61,821 nt of DNA, from NCBI GenBank assembly GCA_002842145.1, contig PHCF01000017.1, positions 1-61,821 of the forward strand. The letters run 5' to 3'. The translations under genes were made by a program, and so were the position numbers. The notes below the pieces were generated by a model. It searched no databases. It was not told the DNA's origin and saw nothing but the letters and a program-made list of their open reading frames with translations. How positions within the stretch are numbered: the stretch's first letter is position 1; every line of letters starts with the position of its first letter. This DNA comes from Betaproteobacteria bacterium HGW-Betaproteobacteria-6. Its GTDB lineage: Bacteria; Pseudomonadota; Gammaproteobacteria; Burkholderiales; Rhodocyclaceae. Shown in pieces: positions 49,658 through 58,651 of this stretch.

Positions 49658-49732
49658 GGCTGATCAGCGATCCGGGGCGCGAAGAGCGTAATTCTTCGGC
49701 GAGCGCATTTCCCTGTCGCGCCAAAATGGCGG

Positions 49733-50371
49733 CTATTTTTGTGGGCTATCGCCAGTTGAGTCCAAACTGAGTACGTGTGAAAGCGCGACCATGCCCAGTT
49801 GGCGCTCGGTCATGTCGATGGCTGGCCGGGGAGGATAGGAGGCCTGGAGGCGGTGATCGATGTGAAAGCGCGCCAGGAGTTTGCAGAATGGGCAAGCCTC
49901 GCCGGTTCGAACGACGGTTCCGACAGCAGCCAAAAACTCGCAGCCGCATTCTGGGCAAACCAGGATCGTCAGGGTCGGTGCGCGCGCCAGCCAAATTCCG
50001 TCGATGTAAGAGACGAGGTTGAAGGCCCTGTCCAAACTGATCCGGGATGGCATCTGGGTGGCCGATTGGTAAGCGCGATAGGCCAGAATCAAGGATTCAG
50101 CTGCGCTGAGTCCTTGGCCACGCAGTTGGCGGTATTTGGCGCCGATGAGGCAGGCGTCGGTACGCAGGATGAGATTGGCACTGTGATACCACTCGGGGGA
50201 GTCAGGGGCGCGACCACGCGGGATCGTCCGTGCATCGGGGAAGAATAGGCTCTGGACTTGACGCGGTGGCATGCCGGTGACGACGTGAATCGTTTTCAGG
50301 CGGGCGCCGAGTTCGGATAGCTGCTTCGCCTGTTGCATCGCCAGCAAGTGCCGGTCGCCGCGGGTCGACAT
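49733..50371 (-). CDS. FlhC-like (SetC/AcaC-type) transcriptional activator
   Basis: A 212-residue FlhC-family regulator. RHLLAMQQAKQLSELGARLK starts the domain, followed by VVTGMPPRQVQSLFF (about 30-44), and the C-terminal zinc site is CPECGCEF ... ACPFC (four Cys). It lies 12 bp after the FlhD-like gene. In SXT (SetC) and IncC elements (AcaC) such pairs activate the transfer genes, so this is very probably the master activator of the tra operons, not of flagella. Confidence 0.88.
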   Translation of the reverse strand: MSTRGDRHLLAMQQAKQLSELGARLKTIHVVTGMPPRQVQSLFFPDARTIPRGRAPDSPEWYHSANLILRTDACLIGAKYRQLRGQGLSAAESLILAYRAYQSATQMPSRISLDRAFNLVSYIDGIWLARAPTLTILVCPECGCEFLAAVGTVVRTGEACPFCKLLARFHIDHRLQASYPPRPAIDMTERQLGMVALSHVLSLDSTGDSPQK

Positions 50372-50383
50372 ACGTAGTGGGTC

Positions 50384-50683
50384 CTAGCGCTGCCTTTCCA
50401 TGGGCTTGGGGGGATGAACAAGGGCCATCGGACCGGCCAGGGGCCGAGGCGCACTAAGTAGTGCCAAAAGGTCGTCCCGCGGCGGAAACAGGGTGGTCTC
50501 GCCAACATGGAGCACCAGGGACCAAAGCTCATCGATCGTTAAATCCTTGAGGTAATCGGCCTGCTCGGCGTTGAGCGCGAACTTGCAGCAGGTCGAAGCA
50601 CGGTCATGCTGTAGACCTGTGTGAATGACGGCGAGCACGTTCAAGTTGATCCACTCGACATCGCTAAGCATCACGTGACTCAT
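50384..50683 (-). CDS. FlhD-like (SetD/AcaD-type) transcriptional activator
   Basis: A 99-residue partner of the FlhC-like protein. WINLNVLAVIHTGLQHDR, CCKFALNAEQADYLKDL and LVLHVGETTLFPPRDDLLAL are the FlhD/SetD pattern. The ATG at 50683 has GAGGACAGG ahead of it and gives a family-typical length; an ATG at 50797 would add 38 atypical residues. It is divergent from the cI-like repressor, so both are probably controlled from the shared intergenic region. Confidence 0.85.
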   Translation of the reverse strand: MSHVMLSDVEWINLNVLAVIHTGLQHDRASTCCKFALNAEQADYLKDLTIDELWSLVLHVGETTLFPPRDDLLALLSAPRPLAGPMALVHPPKPMERQR

Positions 50684-50957
50684 GATCCTGTCCTCAGGTT
50701 GGCCCTGGAGAGATGGTGCATCAGGCATCGGAGAATTAAAAACTCGCCAACGTTCTGGTGTGACTATCTGATCGGGGTGAGTTTTCAGCATATTCATGTT
50801 GGGTTATTGATGGCAATAGCATTTGCTGAAAAGCTTGTGAGCTGGCGTTCTTGCCATACTCAAGGGCCGATTGATGCCGTCGATTGGGGAATGCTGGTGC
50901 CATGCAGTATCTCGCTACTCAAATTCCGCAGAGAGCATTGGATGAGAGGAGGAAACA
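50684..50957. promoter_or_regulatory. Divergent control region between activator and repressor genes
   Basis: A 274-bp gap between the flhD-like gene and the cI-like gene. AAAACTC (50739-50745) and GAGTTTT (50779-50785) form an inverted pair, and AGAGGAGGAAAC supplies a strong ribosome site for the repressor. This is where the repressor would bind to silence transfer. Individual operators could not be defined by eye. Confidence 0.5.
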
Positions 50958-51656
50958 ATGATTGCAACGGATTTGGCGGAAAATGAAGAAGGCGGCAACG
51001 TGGCTAGGCGGCGTGATTCTGAAACGGCGCTCGACCTGTTGCCTGGTGTGCGCGACCGTTTGAATCAACGTTTGGATTATGTTGGCATCCCACAGCGCGG
51101 CCGTTTGACTTATGTGGCAGCGTTGACCTCCCGCGCGGTCCAGACGGTAAGTCGGTGGTTCGAGCCTGAACGCCCTGGCCTGCCAGACGTCGAGTCGCTG
51201 GCGCGCCTCTGTGACGGTCTGGGTTGCAGTTCCGATTGGGTGTTGGGCCTGACAGCTGAGCAACTCGGTGCCTCATCGCTGATGCACGCCTCGGCGGCCG
51301 AACTGCAATGGGTCGGTGAGGTCCTTGAGCGGTTGCGCCGGGCGCACCGTGAGTGTGAGCCAATGCAGATGGTCGGCGACGAGATGGCACCCTCCATCCA
51401 TGATGGAGACTTCTTATTCGTTGATCGTCGCCATGACAAGTTGGGTGGCAACGGCGTCTACGCACTGGAAATCAATGGCCGCGTCCTGGTACGTCGGGTC
51501 GAATATCGCATGGGTACTGGGATCGTCTTCAAGTGTGATAATCCAGCCTACGAAGACTATCCGGTGAAAGACACCGATAGCGTTCGGCGCATCGGCTTAC
51601 GTGTCCTCGGCAAGATCCACGCTGTCATCGGTATCACGGTATTCTGGAATAGTTGA
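50958..51656 (+). CDS. cI/SetR-like repressor with degenerate S24 peptidase domain
   Basis: A 232-residue phage-type repressor. The helix-turn-helix region (about 25-95) includes LTYVAALTSRAVQTVSRWF and LARLCDGLGCSSDWVLG. The C-terminal domain has the S24 fold (MVGDEMAPSIHDGDFLFVD; NGVYALEINGRVLVRRVEYR). Where LexA and cI have Ser in GxSM, this protein has Glu142 (GDEM), and the catalytic Lys position is Arg179 (VRRV). No Ala-Gly cleavage site is obvious. It probably still dimerises and represses but should not self-cleave. It is divergent from the activator genes. Confidence 0.87.
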   Translation: MIATDLAENEEGGNVARRRDSETALDLLPGVRDRLNQRLDYVGIPQRGRLTYVAALTSRAVQTVSRWFEPERPGLPDVESLARLCDGLGCSSDWVLGLTAEQLGASSLMHASAAELQWVGEVLERLRRAHRECEPMQMVGDEMAPSIHDGDFLFVDRRHDKLGGNGVYALEINGRVLVRRVEYRMGTGIVFKCDNPAYEDYPVKDTDSVRRIGLRVLGKIHAVIGITVFWNS

Positions 51657-51705
51657 AGACCGAACCGGGACATCTGTCCCGGCCGATATTCAAAAGGCTT
51701 CTGGA

Positions 51706-52770
51706 TCAGGCCGCTTCGGCCAGTCCTTTCCACTCGTGGGCCGACAAGTCGATCAGCCGGCCGCCCAAGGCTTCGAACTCAGTCGCGCGGTCATAGTCTT
51801 CTATTTCCTGGCTGTAGTGCGTGACCGCATTGACCAGACCATAACCCGACAACGCGCCCTCGGCGATCAGATGGCGTAGCACGCCGGCCCTTTCGCCTTC
51901 GTTGAGGGCATAGCGCTGGGCCAGCACCTCGACCGTCTTCACCGGGTCGCCCACCAAGGGGATGTTGAGCGTTTTCTGCATCTTCTGCGCCGTCTGACGG
52001 AAGGTGGCTTCCGATACCGCCGCCTGCACGACATCGCGCACCTTCAGAAAAAAGGCCTTGTCATCGGCCCGCAGGGTGTCGTCCTGGTAGACCTGGATAC
52101 GTTCATCCTCGCCGCCGAGGGCGCGACCGACGTGGGTCTTGCGCAACGAGCGATCGGGGACGATCAGGCCGTTGCTGCAGACCAGCCGGAACAACAGCGG
52201 CTGCACCGACAGCGTGCCCTGGCCGACCTCCGAGTTCGAGATGACGACACCGGCCTGCACGACATCGCCGGGGGCCATCTCGACTTTCAGGCGCGGCGTG
52301 ATGCACTTCAGGTACATCTTGGTCTCGGTCAGTTCGACCGACTCGAAACGGACCTCGGGTAGCTGCTGCAGGATGGGCAGCACGCTCTCAGCCAGGTCGA
52401 AGTTGTCCAAGCGGCGGTAGCGATCCGACAGCACGGCACGCACCTGGCCATCCAGGGTGCGCAACATGCGCCGGTCTTCCTCGTTTTGCAGCCAGGTGTT
52501 CACGTTGCGATCAAGCAGGGCCGGCTGGTCTTCACGCATGCGCTCGAAATAGGCATACGGGATCTTCAGCTTGTCCGCCAACTGGCGGCGCGCCAGGGGT
52601 GTGACGCCATAGTGCACCGGGTTGCTGCCTTCCTCGATGACCAGTCGGGTTTCACCTTGCTCGTCGGTGGCATGGTGTATCAGCGCCGAGGGCACGATCA
52701 GGTCCTTCTTCGAATCCAGCTGGCGTTCCAGTTCCTGGGCCAGGCTGACGAGAGAACGTCCGTTTTTCAT
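51706..52770 (-). CDS. DUF932-type protein
   Basis: A 354-residue protein of the DUF932 family common in plasmids, phages and ICEs. PYAYFERMREDQPALLDRNV and VRAVLSDRYRRLDNFDLAE, then SEVGQGTLSVQPLLFRLVC and CSNGLIVPDRSLRKTHVG, are the characteristic blocks. Its biochemical role is unknown; it may be linked to DNA replication or recombination of the element. The ATG at 52770 has AAGGAGATT ahead of it; the frame continues upstream into the structured noncoding region. Confidence 0.83.
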   Translation of the reverse strand: MKNGRSLVSLAQELERQLDSKKDLIVPSALIHHATDEQGETRLVIEEGSNPVHYGVTPLARRQLADKLKIPYAYFERMREDQPALLDRNVNTWLQNEEDRRMLRTLDGQVRAVLSDRYRRLDNFDLAESVLPILQQLPEVRFESVELTETKMYLKCITPRLKVEMAPGDVVQAGVVISNSEVGQGTLSVQPLLFRLVCSNGLIVPDRSLRKTHVGRALGGEDERIQVYQDDTLRADDKAFFLKVRDVVQAAVSEATFRQTAQKMQKTLNIPLVGDPVKTVEVLAQRYALNEGERAGVLRHLIAEGALSGYGLVNAVTHYSQEIEDYDRATEFEALGGRLIDLSAHEWKGLAEAA

Positions 52771-53050
52771 AGCAATCTCCTTGTCGGAAAATAAAAAGCG
52801 GAGACGACATCGCCCACGGGGTGGGATGCGCATCCCCGCCAGGGTCGATGACGGACCGGAAAATGTCGGTCCAGATAGGGCACGAGGTGAATCGCGCCGG
52901 AACTCCAGGGCTGTCTTCGCGATACCTTGGGGTATCGCCTGGTGTGACAACTACCAGTCGGGCAAATGACCTTTTCGCCGGCACCGCATGGCGCGGCAGT
53001 ACCGCTGAAAAGGTGGGTGCGCGCCTTTCGGCGGCGCACACCCGGGTTGC
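52771..53050. other. Structured noncoding region with several palindromes
   Basis: No gene. Perfect palindrome GGGATGCGCATCCC (52823-52836), perfect hairpin GCGATACC-TTGG-GGTATCGC (52919-52938), and an imperfect G/C hairpin at 53015-53043 (GGGTGCGC ... GCGCACACCC). Such clusters occur at single-strand initiation or transfer origins, and also as leaders of ICE maintenance genes. The 3' hairpin lies directly after the primase-like gene stop and may serve as its terminator. Confidence 0.4.
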
Positions 53051-54061
53051 TCAAGCTGCCTGTGCGGACAAGGCCTGCACGCGGCGTAGCCACAGATCGC
53101 TCCAGTCCACGCCAGCGTCCTTGGGCACGAACACCTGCACGTCACGACTGCCCGTGCGTTGCACTTCGCGCTTCAGGCGCCGGGCCAGTACAAAGGCGCC
53201 GGCCTGGCCGGCGAAGTCGCCGTCGGCATCGTTGTCGGCGTAGATCCACACCCGGCGAACCGAGTCGGGAATCCACAGCTTCTCCAGGTTCCCCGCGTTC
53301 AAGCCGGCCCAGAACGGCCGTCCCGTCGCGAGATACAGCGCGATGCTCTTCTCGATACCTTCGCTGATCCCCAGGTCCGCGGTCGCCTCGAAGAGCCGAA
53401 CCGCAGCCCCGTTGATGCCGGAAGACAGCACCTTCTTCGCATCCGGCACGGCCAGTTTGGCGCCGCCCTGAAGGTAGGTTCGGTGCAAGGTGACCGCATG
53501 GCCATCCTCGCCCTGGATGCAGGCCAGCATGGCCGGATACTCGGCCACCTTGTGCGACTTGCCGTCAGCATCCTTCTGGTAGTAACCCAGCGCCGGATGG
53601 AAGCGCAGCACCTTCGGATAGACCGGCAGCGCCACGCCCCGGCTGGTCAGGTAGCGATCGACTTCATCGCCTACCGTCACAGGTTTAGCCTCGTGCCAGA
53701 TACGCTGGGCCAGTTTCTGCATGCGCTCGGCCGAAGGCTCGTTGGAGCGTACGGGTGCCGTCGCCGGCATCATCCCCAGGCAGCGCTCGACATCACGCAA
53801 TGCGGTGTTGAAATCGATGCCGAGGACTGCCTGCAGCAACTTGAAGCCGCCGCCTGGGCCGCAACTGCGGCAGTGATAGTTCCCTTCGCCGAACTTGTCG
53901 GTGTACTGGAAGCGATCCGTGCCGCCGCACAAGGGGCAGGGGAGATTGCGCCGCTTGAGGATGCGTTCATCGACTCCGAGGCTTGCCAGAATCTCAGTCC
54001 ACCGGCCATGGGCCCGCTGCTTCACTGCTTCGATCCGGGCCTCGTACTCACGATTCTGCAT
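53051..54061 (-). CDS. Zinc-finger/TOPRIM primase-like protein
   Basis: A 336-residue protein. The N-terminus has a CHC2-type zinc finger (LPCPLCGGTDRFQY ... YHCRSCGPGGGFKLLQ, about 40-75), and the C-terminus a TOPRIM domain (LGISEGIEKSIALYL; VWIYADNDADGDFAGQAG). This matches the primase half of P4 alpha-type proteins without the helicase half. It may prime replication of the element or the transferred strand. It overlaps the GHKL gene by 14 bp. Confidence 0.85.
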   Translation of the reverse strand: MQNREYEARIEAVKQRAHGRWTEILASLGVDERILKRRNLPCPLCGGTDRFQYTDKFGEGNYHCRSCGPGGGFKLLQAVLGIDFNTALRDVERCLGMMPATAPVRSNEPSAERMQKLAQRIWHEAKPVTVGDEVDRYLTSRGVALPVYPKVLRFHPALGYYQKDADGKSHKVAEYPAMLACIQGEDGHAVTLHRTYLQGGAKLAVPDAKKVLSSGINGAAVRLFEATADLGISEGIEKSIALYLATGRPFWAGLNAGNLEKLWIPDSVRRVWIYADNDADGDFAGQAGAFVLARRLKREVQRTGSRDVQVFVPKDAGVDWSDLWLRRVQALSAQAA

Positions 54062-55661
54062 GGCATGCTCCGTCTTCGGTGATCAGGGCTACCGAATAGC
54101 CGGGGGCGATGCCCACGCCGACGGTGACCTGGAAGGCCTTGCCGTGGAGCAGGGGATAGCGGCCCAGCCGCAACTCCTGCAACAGCGAGTCCAATGTCTG
54201 CACCGGATCGATCGAGCGCAGGAGACGGATCAAATCGGCCAGTGCATCACGGTCCGCATCGAGGTCCGAAGCAAGGAACTGGTCGTTGTCATCGATGAAG
54301 GACGAGGCCTGCCGCACTGCTTCGCCGGAGGTCTCGCCGGCCGGGATGTAGATGACATCCTCGTGGCAGACGCCCGCGTCGGTGATTTCAGCCACATCCT
54401 TGGCGCTTCGCAGGATCACCGAGTCGCACAGGACGACGGTGGGCCATACCCAGCGTCCTTCCAGCTGGACGCGGATCTGCTCGGACACCGCTTCGACCCG
54501 CACCGTTTCCTGGTCCAGAAAACGCACGTAGCGCCATGCCCAGTGATAGGAGCTCAGGCCGATCCAGTCGAAAATAAGATAGCCTTTGGCCCGGGCCAGC
54601 ATCCAGCGCGCCGCATTGTCGTCGCCCAACCAATCGAGCGAAACCAGAGTTACTTCGCCGCTCTCGACAGCTTGCCGGGTGGGCGCCACGGCAACTTGTC
54701 GGACATAGCTGCGGTCATCGTCCTGGATCGGATAGTCGACGATTTCGTCGAATAACTCGGCCGGCAGCATGTCGAGGTCGTTGAGCAGGTCCAACTGTCC
54801 CCAGGCGCGCATCGCTACGTAGTAAATCGCGACAAAGCGCTCGGGCGAAAGCTGGGTCTTGGCGACTTCCAGCGTCTGCCGCCAGCAGGCGGCCAACTCG
54901 GCGTCAATGCGCTTTTTCTGGACGTCCTCGTCGATCAACTTGTCGCGATCCGGCAGGCGCGCCATGAACTGGCTCGAATCCAGATGCACGACATTGACCT
55001 CGTCGAAGGAGCCATAGTTGGGCTTCATGACGCAGAAGCCCTGCAGGAAGACATACGTGTTGTAGCTGAACTTGCCGTCCCGAGTACCGGTCAGATGGAC
55101 CGTCCCGATCGGGTTCGCCATTGTCGCCAGGTTCGCCACGGCAAAGCGCCGCGTCAGCAGCTTGCCATCGAACAGTACCTCCACCGGGAAACCCAGGCAC
55201 AAGGTCTCGATGCGCTTGCCCAGGTCGGGCAAGTCGACCCCGTGGAGCTCGATCCGGGTACCGGTCACGGCTTCGGCTATGGTCTCGACGTCGATGGCTG
55301 CCTTGGCCAGTGCCGCCACCGTATCGATATCGACTCGCTGATGGCGGGAGGCGACGATGCAGCGCGTGGCGGCGTAGAGGCACTTCGAGAAGCCGACCCC
55401 GAAAGGGCGCTCCTCGGCACTGGTGGCATCATCCCAACCCGACTCGTGGAAGCTCAAAAGTTTCTGGAAGTCGTCGAGCCCATGACCATCGTCCTCGACC
55501 ACCAGGATTTGCGTGTTGGCGTCGTAGTCGACTTCGATGTGCATTGCCCCGGCACGGCGGGCGTTCTGCAACAATTCGGAGACGAGCGTGAAACGGTCAG
55601 TGAAGGCATAGCGCTGATTGCGCAAGGCGCCTTCCTCGTTGATTCGAACCTGTATCTGCAT
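54048..55661 (-). CDS. GHKL (HSP90/histidine-kinase-like) ATPase
   Basis: A 537-residue protein. The N-terminal GHKL ATP-binding fold shows the N box VSELLQNARRAGA (about 27-39), the G1 box VVEDDGHGL (about 54-62) and the G2 box PFGVGFSKCLYA (about 85-96). No kinase, helicase or transducer domain follows in the remaining 400 residues that I recognise. Such proteins occur in ICE maintenance blocks next to DUF932 and TOPRIM genes; function unknown. A good AAGGAGC precedes the ATG. Confidence 0.78.
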   Translation of the reverse strand: MQIQVRINEEGALRNQRYAFTDRFTLVSELLQNARRAGAMHIEVDYDANTQILVVEDDGHGLDDFQKLLSFHESGWDDATSAEERPFGVGFSKCLYAATRCIVASRHQRVDIDTVAALAKAAIDVETIAEAVTGTRIELHGVDLPDLGKRIETLCLGFPVEVLFDGKLLTRRFAVANLATMANPIGTVHLTGTRDGKFSYNTYVFLQGFCVMKPNYGSFDEVNVVHLDSSQFMARLPDRDKLIDEDVQKKRIDAELAACWRQTLEVAKTQLSPERFVAIYYVAMRAWGQLDLLNDLDMLPAELFDEIVDYPIQDDDRSYVRQVAVAPTRQAVESGEVTLVSLDWLGDDNAARWMLARAKGYLIFDWIGLSSYHWAWRYVRFLDQETVRVEAVSEQIRVQLEGRWVWPTVVLCDSVILRSAKDVAEITDAGVCHEDVIYIPAGETSGEAVRQASSFIDDNDQFLASDLDADRDALADLIRLLRSIDPVQTLDSLLQELRLGRYPLLHGKAFQVTVGVGIAPGYSVALITEDGACHAES

Positions 55662-55730
55662 GATGTGCTCCTTAAATGCAGGCGGGGCCGGCCCTGGCGG
55701 GACTGGCCCGCCAAGAGGGAAGAAGACCGG

Positions 55731-56048
55731 TCAGCCGAGACGGCGGACGGGCGGGGTAAACAACTGGCCGGCGGCGAGGGCCTCGATGAGGCTGTGCCGA
55801 CGGAATTCGCTGGGTAACAAGTACCGGGTGCTCAGGATTTGCTCTGCGGCATCAAGCCGCTCGACCTTCAACCCGATCGGGTGCCAGTGCACCCGGTAGG
55901 TCAGCCAGTCGGCGCCGGCGATGACAAAAGTACGGCCGGCCCGGCCGGTGAGAACTTCGCTTTCCATGACGAGGAATTCGATGTCCTCCGGCGCCTGGAC
56001 GGTCAGCAGAGGCGCTGCGATTCCAGCGAAATACGCTGCGGTATGCAT
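55731..56048 (-). CDS. Small hypothetical ICE protein
   Basis: A 105-residue soluble protein with no recognised motif. It contains VIAGADWLTYRVHWHPIGLK and a hydrophobic N-terminus (YFAGIAAPLLTVQA) too weak for a confident membrane anchor. The ATG at 56048 has GAGGAGAG ahead and is preferred to the start at 56090. It lies 69 bp upstream of the GHKL gene in the same orientation. Confidence 0.5.
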   Translation of the reverse strand: MHTAAYFAGIAAPLLTVQAPEDIEFLVMESEVLTGRAGRTFVIAGADWLTYRVHWHPIGLKVERLDAAEQILSTRYLLPSEFRRHSLIEALAAGQLFTPPVRRLG

Positions 56049-56058
56049 GGCGCTCTCC

Positions 56059-56316
56059 TCACCGCACACACGGAAGACAGGGTGGGTCATCGGCGGACAG
56101 CCCTGTTTCGATCTCGAGGCTCGGTGGATGGAGGCGCTGGTCGTCGATTCTCGCCAGGGCATCGTGACCTGCAGGCAAATCGCTCAGGCAGGCGGCATGC
56201 GGCCGTTCCTCGCTGATCTGTTCCAGCCCGACGGCGTCTTCATAATCCAGACGTCCAGCGATGCCGTAGATGATGAAAATCATCAGCAGGCAAAGGACAT
56301 CCTTGAAAGTGCTCAT
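56059..56316 (-). CDS. Small membrane-anchored hypothetical protein
   Basis: An 85-residue protein with one N-terminal membrane segment (DVLCLLMIFIIYGIAG) and a soluble tail with three cysteines (AACLSD, PPCLPC). GAAGGAATC precedes the ATG. It lies between two other small genes in the maintenance block. Function unknown. Confidence 0.45.
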   Translation of the reverse strand: MSTFKDVLCLLMIFIIYGIAGRLDYEDAVGLEQISEERPHAACLSDLPAGHDALARIDDQRLHPPSLEIETGLSADDPPCLPCVR

Positions 56317-56378
56317 GACGATTCCTTCAAATAGGGTGGGCTTGTGCGTGGGCAGCAAGCCCCAAAAGTTGGATGGGA

Positions 56379-57199
56379 TCAGGCGAACAGATCGCCTTGC
56401 ATGGACATCCGCCTGATCTGCTCGTTGATCCATTGAGGATTCTTGGCGAGTCGTGCTTCGATCCAGGCGGGGTTATGGACGACGGCGTCGCGCACCCAGT
56501 CGGGGTAACGCTCAAGCGAGGTGGTGAACCAGGCTTTCAGGCTGTGGCGGATGTGGTCGCGGACTTCCTCGGCGTCGACCAAGCCGCAATAGGCGACGGG
56601 CGACAGGGCAGGCCGTCCTTTTTTCGCTCGCTGAACACCCAGCGCAGCGTGTCAAACTTCTCGTCGAGGGGGGTCGCGGGATCAGCCAGGCGGCTGACTT
56701 CTTGAAGTAGGCGCCAATGCAGGAAGACAATGTCTTCCTCGCTCCATTCGACTGGTGCCTCCGCATCGTCGAGCATCTGCTCCAGCGCGGCGCGATCAGG
56801 AATCGCCATCGGTCGGTGATGCGAGGTAGCCGCCCAAGAGGAAAAGATGGGCGGAAATACTGGGCCCACGGGCGTGGGATGGGAAACGCTGGGGGATATA
56901 GACTGATTCAGCATCGTTGGCTCCAGAAAAATGGAGGCAACGCGCACCATGGCAGGGGCATATGCCCCCGTGGGGTGAGGATCGGCCGGCCGGTTAGTGG
57001 CGGTCGTTGCTAAGGGAATGAACTCCTGGGCTGGCTTGAACGGGCGGTAGAAACCGCCATGATCGGCAGCCAGCAACCGATCGAGGAAGGCTTTCGGGGG
57101 AGGGGCGTCCGTGAGACGAGCAAAAAGACGCCATGCCCCTGCCTCGAAAACTTCCCACGATGGCATGGGTGCGGCCGGCAGCGGAATTGCTGATGGCAA
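56379..57199 (-). pseudogene. Hypothetical maintenance-block gene with frameshift near 56600
   Basis: The upstream frame runs through DEKFDTLRWVFSERKKDGLP and then loses protein-like character. The next frame continues with AYCGLVDAEEVRDHIRHSL and ends at 56379 with a TPxWI-like helical tail (PAWIEARLAKNPQWINEQI). Adding one base in the C/G run near 56600 joins them. The start is uncertain: 57199 gives about 273 residues, while an ATG at 56914 with TGGAGCC ahead gives a shorter protein. Family not recognised. Confidence 0.55.
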
Positions 57200-57449
57200 G
57201 ACTGAGGTGTCGCGTACCGGCGAAGATCAACGGGGTGCGACAGCGGGGAATCTCCAAGGCTTGCCTTATTTGGATGCAGGGCCAGCTACTGCATAACGTC
57301 AAGGTAGCGGCTCGAATTGCCCCGGTCAATCCTGAAATCGGATCCATATCAGGCCCCGAAAGCCCCCTCAACCGGCGGCCATTTCCGGTGGCGAATGCAT
57401 GGAGCTCTGCGGAAGATCGCTTCCAACGCGGTATTTCGAGGAGTTAGGT

Positions 57450-58208
57450 ATGCCGGAAATCCAGATCGTCAAAGTGGACCAAGGAGGCGTCAATGCCCGC
57501 ATCCTTGCCAAGGAGGCTAAGGCTGATTTTCGGCGCGTCGAAGCTGCAAGTCTGAAAATTCCCACACGCTTCACCAGCGCAGAAGGTAAGCGTTTCTTCG
57601 CGCGGCTGTTCAATACCCTTCAGCTAAACACCCATTTTATTTCGGTGATTGCCCGCACACGTCTTGACCACGACGATGTGGCCAAGATTGAGGAAACAAT
57701 CCGTGCTCAGATGGATACGGTGACTGATAGTCTAAATCAGGCCATTGATGGCGCAGAGGCGTTGTTCAAGGCCCACGGCATCACCAACACGGCCACCTAC
57801 GACACCATGCCTCTGGATATCGATGTGCATGTCCTGTCGTCAACTGGCAGACGCTTCCTGGAGGTGCTCGGTAAGTTGGATCAACTGATGCCTTTATTGC
57901 AGACATTGGAGATACACGAGGTGATCACCACGCAAGCAGTGGACATTCAACGTGCGGGCGTCAAGAGGCAAGTGCGCGATGTGGCAAATGGTGCGCGCAA
58001 TTTGGCCATTGGTTTGCGGCGACGGATGAATGCGATGGATTCCAGTCGGAGTGGGGGCGGTAACGATGATGTTCGCCAAGAAAGAGCTCACTCAAATCTA
58101 CCTATAGATGGGGGTGAAGGGGAAAAGGAGAGCGAAGTGCCTGCCGGAACAATTGAGAAAAAAGTTGATGCTGGATTGTTCGGCGTTATTGAAAGTCTGG
58201 AGTCATGA
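57450..58208 (+). CDS. AcaB/DUF1845-like ICE regulatory protein
   Basis: A 252-residue protein. FRRVEAASLKIPTRFTSAEG, FARLFNTLQLNTHFISVIA and LSSTGRRFLEVLGKLDQLMP match what I recall of DUF1845 (now AcaB) proteins, common near AlpA regulators in proteobacterial ICEs. In IncC plasmids AcaB feeds into activation of transfer. The ATG at 57450 has GAGGAGTT upstream. The region 57200-57449 holds its promoter; nothing else was seen there. The family name is from memory. Confidence 0.68.
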   Translation: MPEIQIVKVDQGGVNARILAKEAKADFRRVEAASLKIPTRFTSAEGKRFFARLFNTLQLNTHFISVIARTRLDHDDVAKIEETIRAQMDTVTDSLNQAIDGAEALFKAHGITNTATYDTMPLDIDVHVLSSTGRRFLEVLGKLDQLMPLLQTLEIHEVITTQAVDIQRAGVKRQVRDVANGARNLAIGLRRRMNAMDSSRSGGGNDDVRQERAHSNLPIDGGEGEKESEVPAGTIEKKVDAGLFGVIESLES

Positions 58209-58651
58209 TCTGGACTGGTGGGCTTGTTTGCTGCATGCCCTGATGATTTGTAATGATAGTGATCCCAGCGCTACCGACAATTGGAGGGTTGGGAAGGGGC
58301 TTTCGGGTGGTGATTCTTTTAACTTTCTGCATCAACTGGAAAGTTGAAATATTATTCTGGCAGTGCCTGTGTCAGATACCTCATGGCTTTGGCATGATTT
58401 CCGTCCGTGAGGCGGCGTCGCAGTCGATACCTGCCCAATTATCGAGTGCCCACCTGGTTGCTCGGTTCACGCCTAACTGTCATCTCATCCGATAGATCAC
58501 TTGTCCAGTTTGGCGAGTTTTGTGCGATTGGGACGCTTGCGGCATGCAGTAGAGTTTTGCGTCCCTATCGGCCTACATAGTCCTGACCGAATGTAGCCGA
58601 GACAGAGCAGGTCATGTCTTCCATCGGCATATGCCGTAACGAGGCCAGATC
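58209..58651. other. Intergenic stretch before the AlpA-like gene
   Basis: No convincing gene in 443 bp. AATGTAGCCGA at 58590-58600 is the exact inverse of TCGGCTACATT at 4880-4890 near the left end of the element. Its position 50 bp upstream of the alpA-like gene would suit an operator or an element-end motif. Confidence 0.4.

Noticed and set aside
49733..50683. Flagellar FlhDC master regulator genes
   Set aside because: The pair is FlhDC-like, but the position beside traI and a divergent cI-like repressor points to SetCD/AcaCD-type ICE activators.
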